Source: Codonopsis lanceolata (taxonomy: Eukaryota > Streptophyta > Magnoliopsida > Asterales > Campanulaceae). Taken from it: 64,000 nt of DNA. The position numbers and the translations under genes were made by a program. The notes below the pieces were generated by a model. It did not search any database. It was not told the origin of the DNA and worked only from the letters and a program-made list of their open reading frames with translations. Of this stretch, positions 45,798 to 57,963 are shown in pieces. How positions within the stretch are numbered: the first letter of the stretch is position 1; every line of letters begins with the position of its first letter. The stretch is taken from the NCBI GenBank assembly GCA_013146195.2, contig CM028377.1, positions 24,939,817 to 25,003,816 on the forward strand, given 5' to 3'.

Positions 45798-46998
45798 CAA
45801 CTTAGTAGTGGACGTAGTAGTTTTAACACTGTAGACCACTCCAAATACTATGTTCTGTTTACCTGTTGATTTCACTATTTATAATACTTAAGCAGTTTCT
45901 ATCTACTTAAGTGTTTAACAGTTATTTTTGAATTCTTTACTTAGTTGATCTTATATACATTGTCTTTCAATTCAGTCTTTATACTTAAGTGATCAAAAAA
46001 AAAATAAAAAACTCAAACCAAACTATTTTAAGTTCAGCAGCTGCTACCTCAGTTGCTGAAAACTTATCTTTTTCGCCGCAACTTTTAAAGGTTTTCAAAA
46101 CAACCCTCAAAGTTTTTAAAAAGGTTATTCACCCCCTCTCTCTAGCCTTATTTCATTGCCTACTAGACTTACACTCTTTGTAGTACTGTAGAATGTACCA
46201 TCTTTAATAGGTCATAAATGTTTTCGGCAACAATCCATTCGGCGCAGTACCTGCTTTTCTCTCTCCTACTTGATCTAGACGAAAGAAATTCAAATCTTAA
46301 ACAACTCTTTGCATTTAATGCTTTCATCTCAATCGAGCTATTACTCACATCGTCTACAACGGTCTCAAGGATTCTCTATTATAAATGTTGTCATTGAAGA
46401 GTGAAGAACTTAATGCTCTGAAAATACTCAACAACTTACAAAGTTATTACTCTCATTGCATTCAAGAGATCCTTAAATGATCAAGAATACCTCAGCAACA
46501 ACAAAAAGACGGCACAATCATTTTCATTCATTATCGTCTTAGTTGTTGTTTGTATTAACTGTTCTTCTGCACAGTAAATATTATGTTTTTCCAGATATTT
46601 ACTAACCCCCCAAAACACAAAATCAATATTTTGTACACAATCCATTAGTTATTCTATAATAGATCTAGTGGAAAACATAGTGGACTTTCACATCCAAAGT
46701 TGACTGCTTTGGTGGTTGACGTAATACTCTTTGCAGTACGAACCAACTCAAAATTCATGTGTTCTTACTTCTTGTCTAAGTTCATTACTATTGCCATTAT
46801 TGTTTATTATACTGTATTCCTTCTAGCATTAAACTTGGAGATTTACCAAGTCCACTGGTAATGCTTACCAGTAGACTTAGTCTGTATTCCTAGCGAATTT
46901 ATCCACTACTACATATTGGCTATAAGCTGTTAGCATTCGCTCAAGTAAATTCTCCGAAAAAAATTTAAGTGAAACTAGGTCATTCAACCCCCCCTTCC
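45798..46998. mobile_element. LTR-like 3' ends (two, diverged)
   Basis: Two similar blocks occur, at 45793-46130 and 46690-46995. Each shows 'ttgac...tggtagtggacgta.ta', 'gcagta.gaaccaactc'-type text and an end 'ggt(t/c)attca(a)cccccc..tctagcct'. This CATTCAACCCCC-type end is usual for long Copia LTRs. No PBS follows either block. Confidence 0.4.
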
Positions 46999-47012
46999 TT
47001 CTAGCCTAGTAT

Positions 47013-48130
47013 TCTACCCATTCACGTATTTCAAAGCTTCATGATATGTGTGAAAGATGAACTCCTGTGGAAATAAATACTGCTACCAAATCCTTAATCG
47101 CTTAGAATTCAATCTCATATGTGGTCCACTTCTGTCGTGCTTTTCCTAATTTCTCGCTCATAAAAGCAATCGGTCGTCGCTCTTGAATCAAAATAGCCCC
47201 TATACCAACCACAGATACGTGTTTCGAGCTAGAAAGGTTTGCTAAAATTCAGTATAACTAAAATTGATGCGTTGGTCAACTTTTCTTTTATCTCAGCAAA
47301 ACTAGTATCGCTTCTTCACCTACTAAAACTTTCCCTTCTTCAAACACTTTGTAATAAGAGCCATGATGGTGCTGAAATTTATGATAAATTGTCGGTAGAA
47401 ACTAGCATGGCCATAGAAACTGCACACTTCGTCACAGTGTTGGATCGTGACCAATCTTGAAACGCCCATACCTTCTTCTCATCCAACTGTAAACCATCAT
47501 CAGAAACAATATATCCCATAAATAGAAGTTTATCAAGCATAAAACTGCACTTCTTAAAATTTATGTATAACTCGTTCTCCTGCAAAACCTTTAGTACTAC
47601 TCACAAATGATCAATGTGTTCCTCCTCAGTTCAACTATAAATCAGAATGTCGTCAAAGTACACCACCACAAACTTTCCAATAAATGGCTTCAAAACTTGA
47701 ATCATAATCCTTATGAAAGAGCTCGAAGCATTACACAATCCGAAAGGCATGACCAGCTACTCGTAGAACCCCTCCTTCGTTTTTGAAGGCAGTCTTCCAC
47801 TCGTCACCAGGTCGAATTCAGACTTGATGGTACCCACTCTTTAAATCAATCTTTGAGAATATCTTAGCGTGTAACATATCCATCATATCAACAAGACGCA
47901 GAATATGAAATATGTACTTCATAGTGATCTTATTGATTGTCCTAGTGTTAACACACATCCGTCAAGTCCCATCCTTCTTTGACACAAAAAGGGCTGGAAC
48001 TGCACATGGACTCATAATTTTTTGAATCTACCCCCTTTTTAGTAAATCTTCTACCTGTTCAATATATCATGTTGCACTCATCCTCTAGTGGGGAAAGTTA
48101 GGGAGTGTAGCCCAACAATGGTGATTTTTT
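47013..48130 (-). pseudogene. Ty3/gypsy pol fragment (RT and RNase H start)
   Basis: Read from 48130 down. LPNFPH, RMSAT and YIEQVEDLLKRG lead to SPCAVPALFVSKKDGT, then FSKIDLKSGYHQV, MPFGLCNASSSF, VVYFDDILIYS (YFDD active site), KKCSFMLDKLLFMGYIV and, after the RT, VWAFQDW. RNase H remnants run to 47013. Many stops and frame changes. The 47015-47445 part is duplicated at 38983-39415. Confidence 0.85.
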
Positions 48131-49138
48131 GAATTCAATGTGTTTGTCAGAGCTGTTGGAGGAGACAATGGTATTTTCGGAACAATATTTCGAAAAATGG
48201 TCTTTTACCATTGAAAAAAAGAACGGGGTACTGGAGGGGTTAAAAACTTTGGAAAAGGGAAAGGTCATAATTTTACCCAAGATTCTAAACGCTGCAAGGT
48301 CCATGGTTATTTTTAAACCAGAAAAATGTACTTTTGATGGAAAAGTATACCCTTAATGATCCAACATGCACACATAAAACATCAGTTGATGCATAATTTG
48401 AATCGTGGTGCATAATTTTGTGCATCGTCATGATTTTGAATCACGATGCATAATTCCAAATTATATAATTGACATTTTCATTTAATAACGATGCATCGCG
48501 ATTTCAAATCAATGCATCGCGATTCAAAATACTTATTCCTCCTATATTAATACATAATCCTTCAGTATCATACTTAATGAATTTAAAAAAAAAAAAATCG
48601 TTCACCTTTTGGGGGCACCGTCACCTTAACCCCAGCAACCTGACCAGACAGGTGAATCCCTGTTTCGTTGCCCCAACAATTATGATTTTTGAACAAGATA
48701 CAAGTGATGATCGATTTTTGAAGATGTTGATAAAGATTTCAATAGTTGCAGCAATCGATGGCGATTAGTGGATAAGCAGTTGATGATGATTACTTGATGA
48801 AGCAATTTGAAAGGCTAAGAGAAAGACAAGAGCAAACTTTACGTTGAAGCCAAGAGAACATTATTGAAACAATTTTATGAAAATATATTTTACCAATTAA
48901 AAAGAAACTAAGTACCGTAACGATGTTTACCCAAGAAAACCGGCGAACAATTTTCTTTTTTTCAATTCTCTCATCAAAAATCCACAGGACTAACCCAAAC
49001 TCTACGCAGTGGGTCTCAAGTAAATTCAAGTATTCAACTCATGTTTCAATAGCAATTTTTATTTATTTATTATTTATTATAGAAAGCAAGTTGAGTTCTT
49101 CCTTCTTTTTTTTCTTTTGGGTGCAATTATAGAACTCA
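48131..49138. other. Intergenic; no gene recognised
   Basis: A 75-codon plus ORF at 48129-48356 is unrecognised and probably non-coding. 48360-48540 repeats GATGCAT and 'aatcgtgatgcat' several times on both strands. A short A-run precedes 48600. Confidence 0.45.
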
Positions 49139-49339
49139 CTAGTTATTTAGCCCGTGTTATGCACGGGTATAATGTGGGATATATATATATATATATATAT
49201 TTTTGTAATAATAATATAACTTTTAAACATTATAATTAGATTGTTAATCTCTTCTATTGTTATAAATTTTTTTATATTGTTACTAATATTAAACGATTTT
49301 TTTACCTAAATACTTTTAAAATTGATATAAGTTTCTAGC

Positions 49340-50515
49340 TAACGTGAGATACATATTTTGTATTAATAATAATAATAATAAAAATTTATCTAAAGACTTT
49401 TAAAATTAACATTTAACTTGATAATAATATTAGAAGTCATTTTGTTAAAAAAATTTAAAATGATAATTCATTTTTAAACAATGTGAGATACATATTTTAT
49501 ATTTTTATTGGTAATGAAAGTTTAGGTCTTTTATCTAAAGACTTTAAAACCAACACCACATTCTAACCATGTGGTATACATATTTTCTATTAGTAATTAT
49601 AGTAGTGGATAAAAGACTTTTTAAACAATATTCATTTCTAAACAATGTGCATACATATTTTCTATTGGTAATAACAAAAAATGTCTTTATCTAATGACTT
49701 TTATAACCAATACTCATTTCTAAATAATATGAGATATATTTCTTTGTAACCAATGTGAGATACATCATCTAAAAACTTTTTAAATCAATATCACTTTATA
49801 ACCAATGTGAAATATTTCTCTTCTATTGCTAATAATTGTAGACTTTTAAAATCAACATCACTCTCTAACCAATGTGTAATACATATCCTGATTTGGTAAT
49901 AATAGAAGAAGTCTTTTATTTTAAAAAATTTATAACCAACATCTCTTCCTAAATAATGTGGGATACATCTCTCCTATTACATTGACGATAAAAGTAAAAG
50001 TCTTTTATCTAAACACTTTTAAAACTAACATCATTTTTTAGCAAATGTAAGATATCTCTTCTATTAGTAATAATAGTAAAAGTTTTTTTTATCCAAAATT
50101 AAAATCAACATCACTTTCTAACCAATGTGAGATATACATATTCTATTGATAATAATGGTAGAAGTCTTATATTTAAAGACTTTAAAAACAAACATTACCC
50201 TCTACCAAATGTATGATACATCTATCCTATTGGTAATAATAGTATTTTTAAAACCAACATTAATTTATAGCCAATGTGTGATACATCTTTTCTATTGAAA
50301 ATAATAGTAGAATACTTTGTAACCAATGTGAAATACTTGCATCCATGTGGAAGCTTTAAAAACTTTTGGTTTTCTAGTGATCTAGTGACTTTGAAAATCA
50401 ACATCACTTTCCAACCAATGTATGATGCATGATGCATTTCTTCTATTGGTACTTAATAATAGAATTTTTAAAACCAACATCAATTTCTAACCAATGTGGG
50501 ATACATCTCTTCTAT
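49340..50515. repeat. ~80-bp tandem repeat array (about 16 units)
   Basis: Each unit contains aaccaatgtgagatacat, tcttctattggtaataatag, and agtcttttatctaaagact or close variants. One unit near 50340 carries 'ctttaaaaacttttggttttctag' from the outer foldback arm. Confidence 0.85.
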
Positions 50516-50519
50516 TGTT

Positions 50520-50960
50520 GAAAAATTAATGTTTTTGTGAAAGAAATTGTGTAACTTGAGGCACGAATTTCTTTACGTATCGCTTGTTTGTTAACGAAGG
50601 TGATTGCGCAAATGTATTCTACTCGGTGAGAGCATCAAAATGATATATTTATTTGTCCAAATCGAGTTTTGAGTAATAAAATATCAAGACTTAAAGTATA
50701 ATACTTGTTAAAATAATTAGTGTTTTTAGTGAGAGAAATTATGCAACTTGAGGCACGAATTTCTTTACGTGTCATTTGTTTGTTGGCGAATGTAATTGCG
50801 CAAATGTATTCTACTCGGTGAAAGCATCGAAATCATATATTTATTTATCCAAATCGAGTTTTGGATGAATAAGATATCAAGAGTTAAAGTATAATACTTA
50901 TTAAAAATTAGTGTTTTTAGTGAAAGAAATTATGCAACTTGAGGCACAAATTTCTTTACG
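50520..50960. repeat. ~190-bp tandem repeats, reverse of 20380-20940
   Basis: gtttttgtgaaagaaatt occurs at 50531, 50721 and 50911 (spacing 190). The last copy is cut at 50960 by the Tat element. Confidence 0.85.
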
Positions 50961-51540
50961 TGTTGAGCTGCTCGGCCCAATTAGGCCCAAGCCAGGAGCC
51001 ACGTGTCAGTCGTGGGAATCCTCCGAGCAAGCGAGCAAACATATCACGCGAACTATCAGGTAAAGTCTCCGTTTTGGTCAGGATAAATGCTTTAATTATG
51101 CGAGCAATATCGATGAGCGGGCAACGTTGCTCGATGGCACCAAGTAAGTCATAAACAGTTGAGGGCACTGATGACCGGAAAAGATTAAGATACAGTTGAG
51201 GGTGGTTACACCCGAGCAATAATCCCGACTATAAGCCATGACGGTTTGCGGAAGAGTTGATGCTCGTCAATGGGCAGTTAATGCCAATCATGAGCAGTTA
51301 ATGCCAATCGTGGGCAGTTAATGCCGATCGTGGGCAGTTAATGCTAATCATGGGCAGTTAACCATGATCATGGCGGAGAACGGGCTTAATGGAGGTAGTG
51401 GCAGCCGTAGAGAGGAGGTACATCACAGCCTCAGTCAGGCTGCTGGGAATAATGTCCCTTCACCCCATGACGCACGTCATCGGTTGAATCAAAGGCGGGG
51501 TTGACTCAATGGCTAGAAGTGCTGTGAAGCCGGGGTTGGG
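50961..51540 (+). mobile_element. Tat-type gypsy element: LTR start and leader
   Basis: Begins TGTTGAGCTGCTCGGCCC where the Helitron-like repeat stops, giving a clean insertion edge, and base composition turns GC-rich. The LTR end and PBS could not be fixed. A ~21-bp repeat with GGGCAGTTAATGC lies at 51269-51363. Confidence 0.6.
51269..51370. repeat. ~21-bp minisatellite in Tat leader
   Basis: About five units of gggcagttaatgccaatcatg with small changes. Confidence 0.85.
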
Positions 51541-53316
51541 TTGGCACATGAATTTCGTGAGGAGGCCTTACGTCAGAGGGCCATTTATCTCGGTCAGATG
51601 CATCAACTCAACTTACAGTTGATTGCTATGGGCAAACCACCATTGCCCATCGAAGTTGGATCCATTGCCGCCTTTGCTCAAGACCGAGTCCGGGCATGGA
51701 ATTTCACAAGACCGGGGGAATCAGATGAATCCTATGGTAGTTCATTCACAACCACGCGGGCATGATGGTTCTAAGCATCTTGGGCAACCCGAGGGAAGTA
51801 AGGCCAGTCGTAGGGTTGTCCCTAGTGTTCATTCAAGGTTGGGCCCTCGAGTTGGTGAGGATTCAGCTCAGTCACGTCGTCGCCGGCGTTCACCAACACC
51901 GCAGAGGTCGCATGCTCGTAGACGTCGTTCGCCCTCACCGCGGCGTTCTCGCGCATATAGTCGCCGCTCACGATCACCCAGGGGTTCTTATGCTCGGAGA
52001 CAGAGGACTCCTTCTCCCAGGCGGTCTCATCAATCAGCTGCACCTATTGCACTCGGGGCACCTCGGGGAGTGTGGCGCAGGCCGTGGGGGCTCCACAAGC
52101 CATTACGGTTATGGGACCCCCACAGGCCCCTCCTTTGCCTGTGGTACAACCTCAGCTCGGGGGTGGTTTGCCTGCAACCATTAACATGCATGATTTTGAG
52201 GAGTTGAAGCGTCGAATGGAAGCCTGGGAACAAGGCAAGGCCCTAGATGGAAATTTTCTGGGCACATCTGCTAGCCCGTTAGCACCTTGGATCGAGAATG
52301 CTCCACCAGCCCAGGGTTTGATTTTTCCAAATATCAAGGAATATGCTGGCAAGACTAAAGCTAGAGACTGGTTGATGTCATTCGAGTCCCAGATCGGTTT
52401 GGTAACCTCAGACGAAGCATTGAAGATTAGAGCTTTTGTGGGGGCTTTGCAGGGTAAGGCTTTGGCCTGGATGGGAGCATTACCGCGACGCTCGATCAAC
52501 AATTGGGCGGATTTACGAACAAAGTTTTTGGCCGATTTCGGGACTGCTGGTTCATTAGCTAAGACAAGGGCCGACTTGTCTAAAGTCAAGCAAGGTGCAC
52601 ATGAATCAACAGCGAGCTATCTTGAGAGGTTTACCAAGGTTCTCGAGCAAGTTCCTGGACTAACCGAGCAAGAGGTGACATTGTGTTTCGAGACTGGCTT
52701 GCTCGAGGGTGAAGGTGGTTTGCGATCAGAGTTGAGTATGCGTGAACCGAAGACACAGGCGGAGATGCTCATGCGAGCACGAAGTGCGTCTGGTGAGACA
52801 AATAAGAAGGAAAAGAAGAAAGAAAGTAGTGAAGCCGCGGGAACTGTTAAAGGAAGCGGCCAGGCTGGAAGTGGTGGTTACAACAAAAGTAAGTCTCGGT
52901 ATGATCGGCCAAAAGAGTTTCTTCGAGAGTCGGATTTGACCCCGCTCAATACCTTGCGCGAGGATATTATGTACGAGGTCAGAAACGAGCTTCCCAATCC
53001 ACCTCGTATGAATCCAAATACAGCCGGGGAAAGGGACCAGACGAAGAGGTGTGCCTACCATGATGATTATGGGCATACCACAGAAGAATGTTGGCCATTG
53101 AAGAAGGCCATCCAGAAGTTGATCAATGAGGGGCGCTTGGACCGCTTCAAACGAGATGCAGGAAACAGAGGGAATGCTCCAAGGCGAGAGGCTCCACCAA
53201 TTAGGGGGGTTATTAATGTCATAATGGACGAGGAACTCACCCCGACACAGCTCGGCAAGCAAATCTACTCCTTGTCAAAAGTAGTAGATCGACCAACGAC
53301 TTTGCAAGAGGCTTAA
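51541..53316 (+). pseudogene. Tat-lineage gag with RS-rich segment, frameshifted
   Basis: Starts MAHEFREEALRQRAIYLGQM. The frame changes near 51760 and again near 52070. Between them lies an Arg/Ser-rich stretch of ~60 residues (HARRRRSPSPRRSRAYSRRS and following). The last part (52072-53316) is a clean retrotransposon gag: the capsid-type core with TKARDWLMSFESQIG, LQGKALAWMGALP and YLERFTKVLEQVPGLTEQEV, then lysine-rich linker and a zinc knuckle of the CX2HX4HX4C form (CAYHDDYGHTTEEC). The form and following KKAIQKLINEGRLDRF are typical of the Tat clade. It would package the element's RNA in cytoplasmic particles if intact. Confidence 0.87.
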
Positions 53317-53345
53317 CAAAGCCATACGCTTTACTCAGCAGTGAG

Positions 53346-55425
53346 TTGGCGAGTAATGTTGCAGGCGAGCAATCCTTGATAGTTTCAGCATTGGTCGATG
53401 GATGGGTTGTGCACAGAATCTTGGTGGATACGGGAGCATGCCGGGATGTGATGTATTATTCTTGCTTTCAAGGGTTGGAGTTGAGTGATGATCGCCTGAA
53501 GCCATATGCTGGGGCTTTAGAGGGATTCACAAATCATAAGGTCCCAGTGAAGGGTACCGTTGATCTGGAGGTATTCATCGGTGAGGGACTCCGAACCCGG
53601 GTTGAAAAGATTACCTTTATGGTAATCGATTTGAAATCTCCTTACAATATTATTTTGGGCGTACCGAGCATGACTAAGTTTCAGATGGTTGCGTCAATCC
53701 CGCACCAGAGAGCCAAGTTTTATACCGATCAAGGAGTGGGAGTATTGCGGAGTCAACCACGAGCAGTGCTTGAATATGTTCGGGATACGCAAAGAAAGAA
53801 GCAGAAGTTGACCTTGGAAGATGGCGAGCAAAAGGTTACTATTAGCACCAAGGAAACTTCTCATGTGGCTGTAGGACCATCGGTGGTAGCGATGGTACAG
53901 GAGGATTTGGAAATGGAAGCGATCTCCATGCCGACATTGAAGTCGGGGGAGACCAGTCAAAATGAAGAGGATGCAGCAGTGGTCACTGCTCGAATAGAGG
54001 TTGAGGTTCCATCTCTGCCGTTAGTGCATGTACCGGAGCGAGCTGAACGAGAAGAGGTGGCCGAGGAAGGTATTTACAATCCTTTGCCGACATTGACGTC
54101 GGGGGGATTGGACGAGCCAGATGAGGTCGTTGATCATGTTGATGAATCTTTGCCAACATCCATGTCCGAGGAGCCAGTTGAGACCATGGAGGTAGACCAG
54201 CTCGACAAAGTTGAGGATCGAGCTGAGAAGGATGAAAAAGTGGAGTGTGATACGCTCCAAATGCGAGATGAGCCAGAGTTTACGCCTCAAGACGAGCTGG
54301 AAGAGATAGTTATTAATCCAGAATACCCTGAGCAGAAGATCAAGATTGGCAGGGCTTTGACAGCAGAGGCAAGAGCAAACCTAATCAAGCAGTTGCAGGA
54401 CAGCCTGGATATATTTGCTTGGCGACCAGAGGACATGCAAGGGGTGAGCGAGGATGTGGCCTTGCATCAATTGAATGTTGATTCGGCTTACCGACCAATC
54501 CAACAGCGACCACGGGTTTATTCGGTAGAAAAGGATCAGGCAATCAAGGAGGAAGTCGAGAAATTGCTCAAGGCTGATATTATCGAGGAGATCCATTATC
54601 CAACCTGGTTGGCTAATGTGGTTATGGTAAAGAAATCAAATGGCAAGTGGCGGATGTGTGTCGACTTCACGGATTTGAACAAGGCTTGCCCGAAAGATTG
54701 TTATCCTCTGCCGAGAATCGACAAGTTGGTCGACGCTATTGCAGGGTTCGAGCTCCTTAGTTTTATAGATGCTTACTCTGGGTATCATCAAGTTAAGATG
54801 GCCGGTTCCGACAAGGCTCTAACAAACTTTCCGAGCAAAGCAGGGGGGGTCAGATTGTTATAAGATGATGCCTTTCGGATTGAAGAATGCTGGGGCCACG
54901 TATCAAAGGATGGTCAACAAGGTGTTTAGCTCGCAACTCGGGAAAAATGTGGAGGCCTATATTGATGATATGGTGGTTAAGACTAAGGGGCGCGAGCATA
55001 CAGAGGACTTGGGGGAAACTTTTGCTAATCTCAGGAGGAACAACATGAAGTTGAATCCGAGCAAATGCGTGTTTGGGGTAAAAGCAGGCAAGTTTCTTGG
55101 GTTCATGGTGACTGAAAGGGGAATTGAGGCCAATCCTGAAAAGATAGAGGCATTGGTGACTATGAAGCTTCCTCGCTGTGTTAAGGATGTGCAGAGGTTG
55201 AATGGTAGGGTGATCGCATTAGGAAGGTTCATCTCGAGGTCGGCCGAGCGATGCTTGCCTTTCTTCAAGGTGTTGCGGGGTAATAAAGGGTTTGAATGGA
55301 CTCCTGAATGCCAGAAAGCTTTTGAAGAATTGGTAAAATATTTGGGAAGTCCGCCTTTGTTAAGTAGCCCGGTCTATGGAGAAAAATTGTATAGTATCCG
55401 GCGCCTACCGAAAGCAAAGCGGTAG
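53346..55425 (+). pseudogene. Tat-lineage pol: protease and reverse transcriptase
   Basis: The retropepsin-like start has VDTGACRDVMY (DTGA active site) and IILGVPSM (ILG motif). After an acidic linker comes the RT, with WLANVVMVKKSNGKWRMCVD, DLNKACPKDCYPLPRID, FIDAYSGYHQ, MPFGLKNAGATYQRMVN, the YIDDMVVK active site, and KFLGFMVTERGIEANPEKI. The frame breaks at a run of seven G (54843-54849) just before the MPFG motif and again near 55395. The catalytic residues themselves are kept. Confidence 0.92.
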
Positions 55426-55433
55426 CCGCAGTT

Positions 55434-56309
55434 TTGATTAGGGAAGAAGGCAATGTACAAAAGCCTGTTTATTATGTATCCAAAGCCCTTACTGACGTAG
55501 AGGGAAGGTATTTTAATGCAGAGAAATTGGCTTACTCGCTTGTTGTTGCTGCTCGGAAACTCCGAGCTTATTTTTCTGCTCATTCAATTTGTTTTTTCAA
55601 CGATTCGCCTTTGCGAAAGATTTTGCACAAGCCAGCCCTTTGTGGTGTTTCTCTCACTTGGTCAATCGAGTTAACTGAGTTTGATATCGAGTATCGCCCG
55701 CGGCGAGCAATTAAAGCGCAAGCTATTGCGCATTTTGTGGCCGAGACAAGTTTTAAGGATCCCGCCGAGCTTGAGAGTAAAGTAACAGTGACGAGTAATG
55801 CAAGTCCAAAGCCGCGGCCGGAATATTGCTGGGAACTTCACGTGGATGGTTCGGCTAGTCGATTTGGGAGCGGTGCTGGTTTGGTGTTAGTACCACCCGA
55901 GCAAGACGTAGAGTTTGAAAAAGCATTACGGTTCAAATTCCCAGCTTCAAACAACCAGGCCGAATATGAGGCTTTAATTGCCTGGCCTTGAGCTCGCAAG
56001 ACATTGGTGTCCGGCTGGTGGTATATCATGACTCACTTGGTGGTGAACCAAGTCAAGGGCGATTACGGGGTACATCATCCGATCTTGGTTCGCTATTGTG
56101 CAATGGTGAGAGAAATTTTAAAAGATTTCGATTATTGGGAGTTAGTCAGAATTGCTCGGGAAGACAATATGCGAGCAGATTATTTATCGAAGATGGCTGA
56201 GGATGAAATTCAGTCTTTGCATCCTGGAGTCATGATCGAGCATCCGAAATTCCTCGTTATCGAGAAGGAAGTGGTCATGGACATCGAGCCACCGCAAGAT
56301 GTTGGATAG
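55434..56309 (+). pseudogene. Tat-lineage RNase H and second (archaeal-like) RNase H
   Basis: The first RNase H has KPVYYVSKALTDVEGRYFN, EKLAYSLVVAARKLRAYF, then FDIEYRPRRAIKAQAIAHF. A second domain follows with ELHVDGSASRFGSGAGLVLV, NNQAEYEALIA and MRADYLSKMA. Having both is a hallmark of the Tat clade of Ty3/gypsy (established knowledge). A frameshift near 55985 splits the second domain. Confidence 0.88.
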
Positions 56310-56338
56310 ATGATCTTCGAGCGTATATCGAGCATGGG

Positions 56339-57508
56339 GTGTTGCCTGACGACAAAAAGGAAGCTAGAACCGTCCAGAAGCGGTCATGTCGTTACATTAT
56401 CTTAGACAACATCCTGTATCGAAGATCATATACACGACCTTTGTTGAGGTGTGTTCGTCCAGAGATGACGGAGGGAATCTTGGGCGAAGTGCATGAAGGC
56501 AAGTGTGGAGGTCACCCTGGCCAACGATCGTTAGCCGAGAAAGTGTTAGCAGCAGGATTTTACTGGATAACTTTGCGGCGGGATGCCGAGATATATGTTC
56601 GCCGCATGGACAAGTGTCAACGCGCATGCAGATATTCCACGATTGCCATCTACCGAAAGCGCACTCGTTATCGCGCCATGGCCATTCGATATGTGGGGAA
56701 TAGACTTGATTGGTCCTTTTCCGCTGCTCGCTCGAAATTCAAGTATGCAGAGTCGCGTGGATTACTTTACGAAGTGGGTGGAGGCAAAACCATTGGCGAC
56801 CATAAGTGAGGTTAACGCCATCGATTTTGTACACGAGCACATATGGTGTCGGTTTGCCATGCCCGCGAGCAATTGTGTCCGATCATGGGACCCGCTGAAA
56901 AGTTTACCAAGGCGTGCGAGCAAATGAGGGTGAAACATTGGCAGTCATCCGTGGCATATCCACAAGGCAATGGTCGCGAAGTCGCGAATAAACAAATTTT
57001 GCACGCTTTTGAAGAGGAATTTGGAGGAAAAAGCCGGAAGATGGGTGGACGAGCCGCCTTTGTGGGCGAAGAACAACAAGAAGGGGTCCAACCGGGAAAC
57101 CGCATTTTCTTTAGCCTATGGGTCGATGCTATGGCTCGTAGAGATGTATTTGCCCACTCATAGGTCTTAAATTACAATGCCGCTTCTAATCATACGCCCG
57201 AACAAATGGATTTGGACTTGTTGGAAGAAAGACGGTTGGAAGCCAAGATGAGGATGGCCAACTATAGCAACTAGCAAAGGCTCACCACGATAAGAGAGTT
57301 CGTGGTCGATCATTTGTGGGGATTGGGTCCTTCGTAAGATTGAGGCCACGGTCATCGAAATGAATGGGGAAAGTTGTCACCAAACCGGAAGGCCCTTTTC
57401 AAGTTTCGAGAATTATTAAGGAAGGCACCTACATGTTGCGAGAACGAGGATGGTGATGAGTTAAAGCATCCATGGCATGCGGATCATTTGAAGAAATACT
57501 ATTGGTAA
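56339..57508 (+). pseudogene. Tat-lineage integrase, degenerate
   Basis: ILDNILYRRSYTRPLLRCV leads into the HHCC zinc-binding region (HEGKCGGHPGQRS ... DKCQRAC). The core start MWGIDLIGPFP and YFTKWVEAKPLATISE is in another frame. The second catalytic segment is scrambled, and the end HPWHADHLKKYYW-stop (57508) is the usual Tat pol C-terminus. Several frameshifts. Confidence 0.85.
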
Positions 57509-57963
57509 TTGATTTACAATATGTAATTCTTTGATCTTTTTCTCTCATGATAAATGGTAATGATGAACTCGCTTGTCTTTTCAACTTTGTGTTTGAAAAG
57601 TGGATCTAGTTTCAAGTTGAATCCTTTCAAGTCTTTGATCGAGCATAAAGGTCTTTATGTTCGATCAAATTTGAAGAGATGCTTTGGCTGATCGAATAAC
57701 CCATTATTGCGAGCATAGAGGGCTCTATGCTCGTAGGGAGGGGTATTCGAGTAAAAGTTAAATGTTGATCGCTTTTAGAGGTAAAAGCTAAGCTAAAGAT
57801 GAGGGCTCAGGCTCGTAAAAGGAGCATTCGAGTAAAAGCGGGTTAAATGATGATCGCTTTAAGAGCGAGTAAAAACTTGGTTAAATGTTGATCGCCAAGA
57901 GCGAGTAAAAGGCCGATTGGTTTGGCTAAAGTTAATATCGTGCACATTCAAGAGTAAAAGAAG
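57509..57963 (+). other. Tat 3' untranslated region with GAGCGAGTAAAAG repeats
   Basis: Non-coding. Variants of 'gagtaaaag..ggttaaatg.tgatcgc' recur between 57740 and 57960. No PPT or 3' LTR could be identified. Confidence 0.5.

Larger units (their letters stand above)
49139..50960 (-). mobile_element. Helitron-like element with amplified internal repeats
   Basis: On the minus strand it ends in the hairpin CCCGTG-cataa-CACGGG, then CTAAATAACTAG with T outside: a textbook Helitron 3' end (hairpin 49167-49151, CTAG 49142-49139). Going inward there are ~16 degenerate ~80-bp units (49340-50515) and then three ~190-bp units (50520-50960). Both unit types also make up the foldback at 19079-21630. 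A Tat retrotransposon begins abruptly inside the third 190-bp unit at 50961, so the 5' end is missing. Confidence 0.7.

Noticed and set aside
48129..48356. 75-codon plus ORF next to the gypsy fragment
   Set aside because: No motif; probably antisense to the decayed pol region upstream of the RT.
51762..52207. Alternative-frame ORFs over the RS-rich gag segment
   Set aside because: Repetitive codons keep several frames open; only the RS frame joins sensibly to the neighbouring gag pieces.
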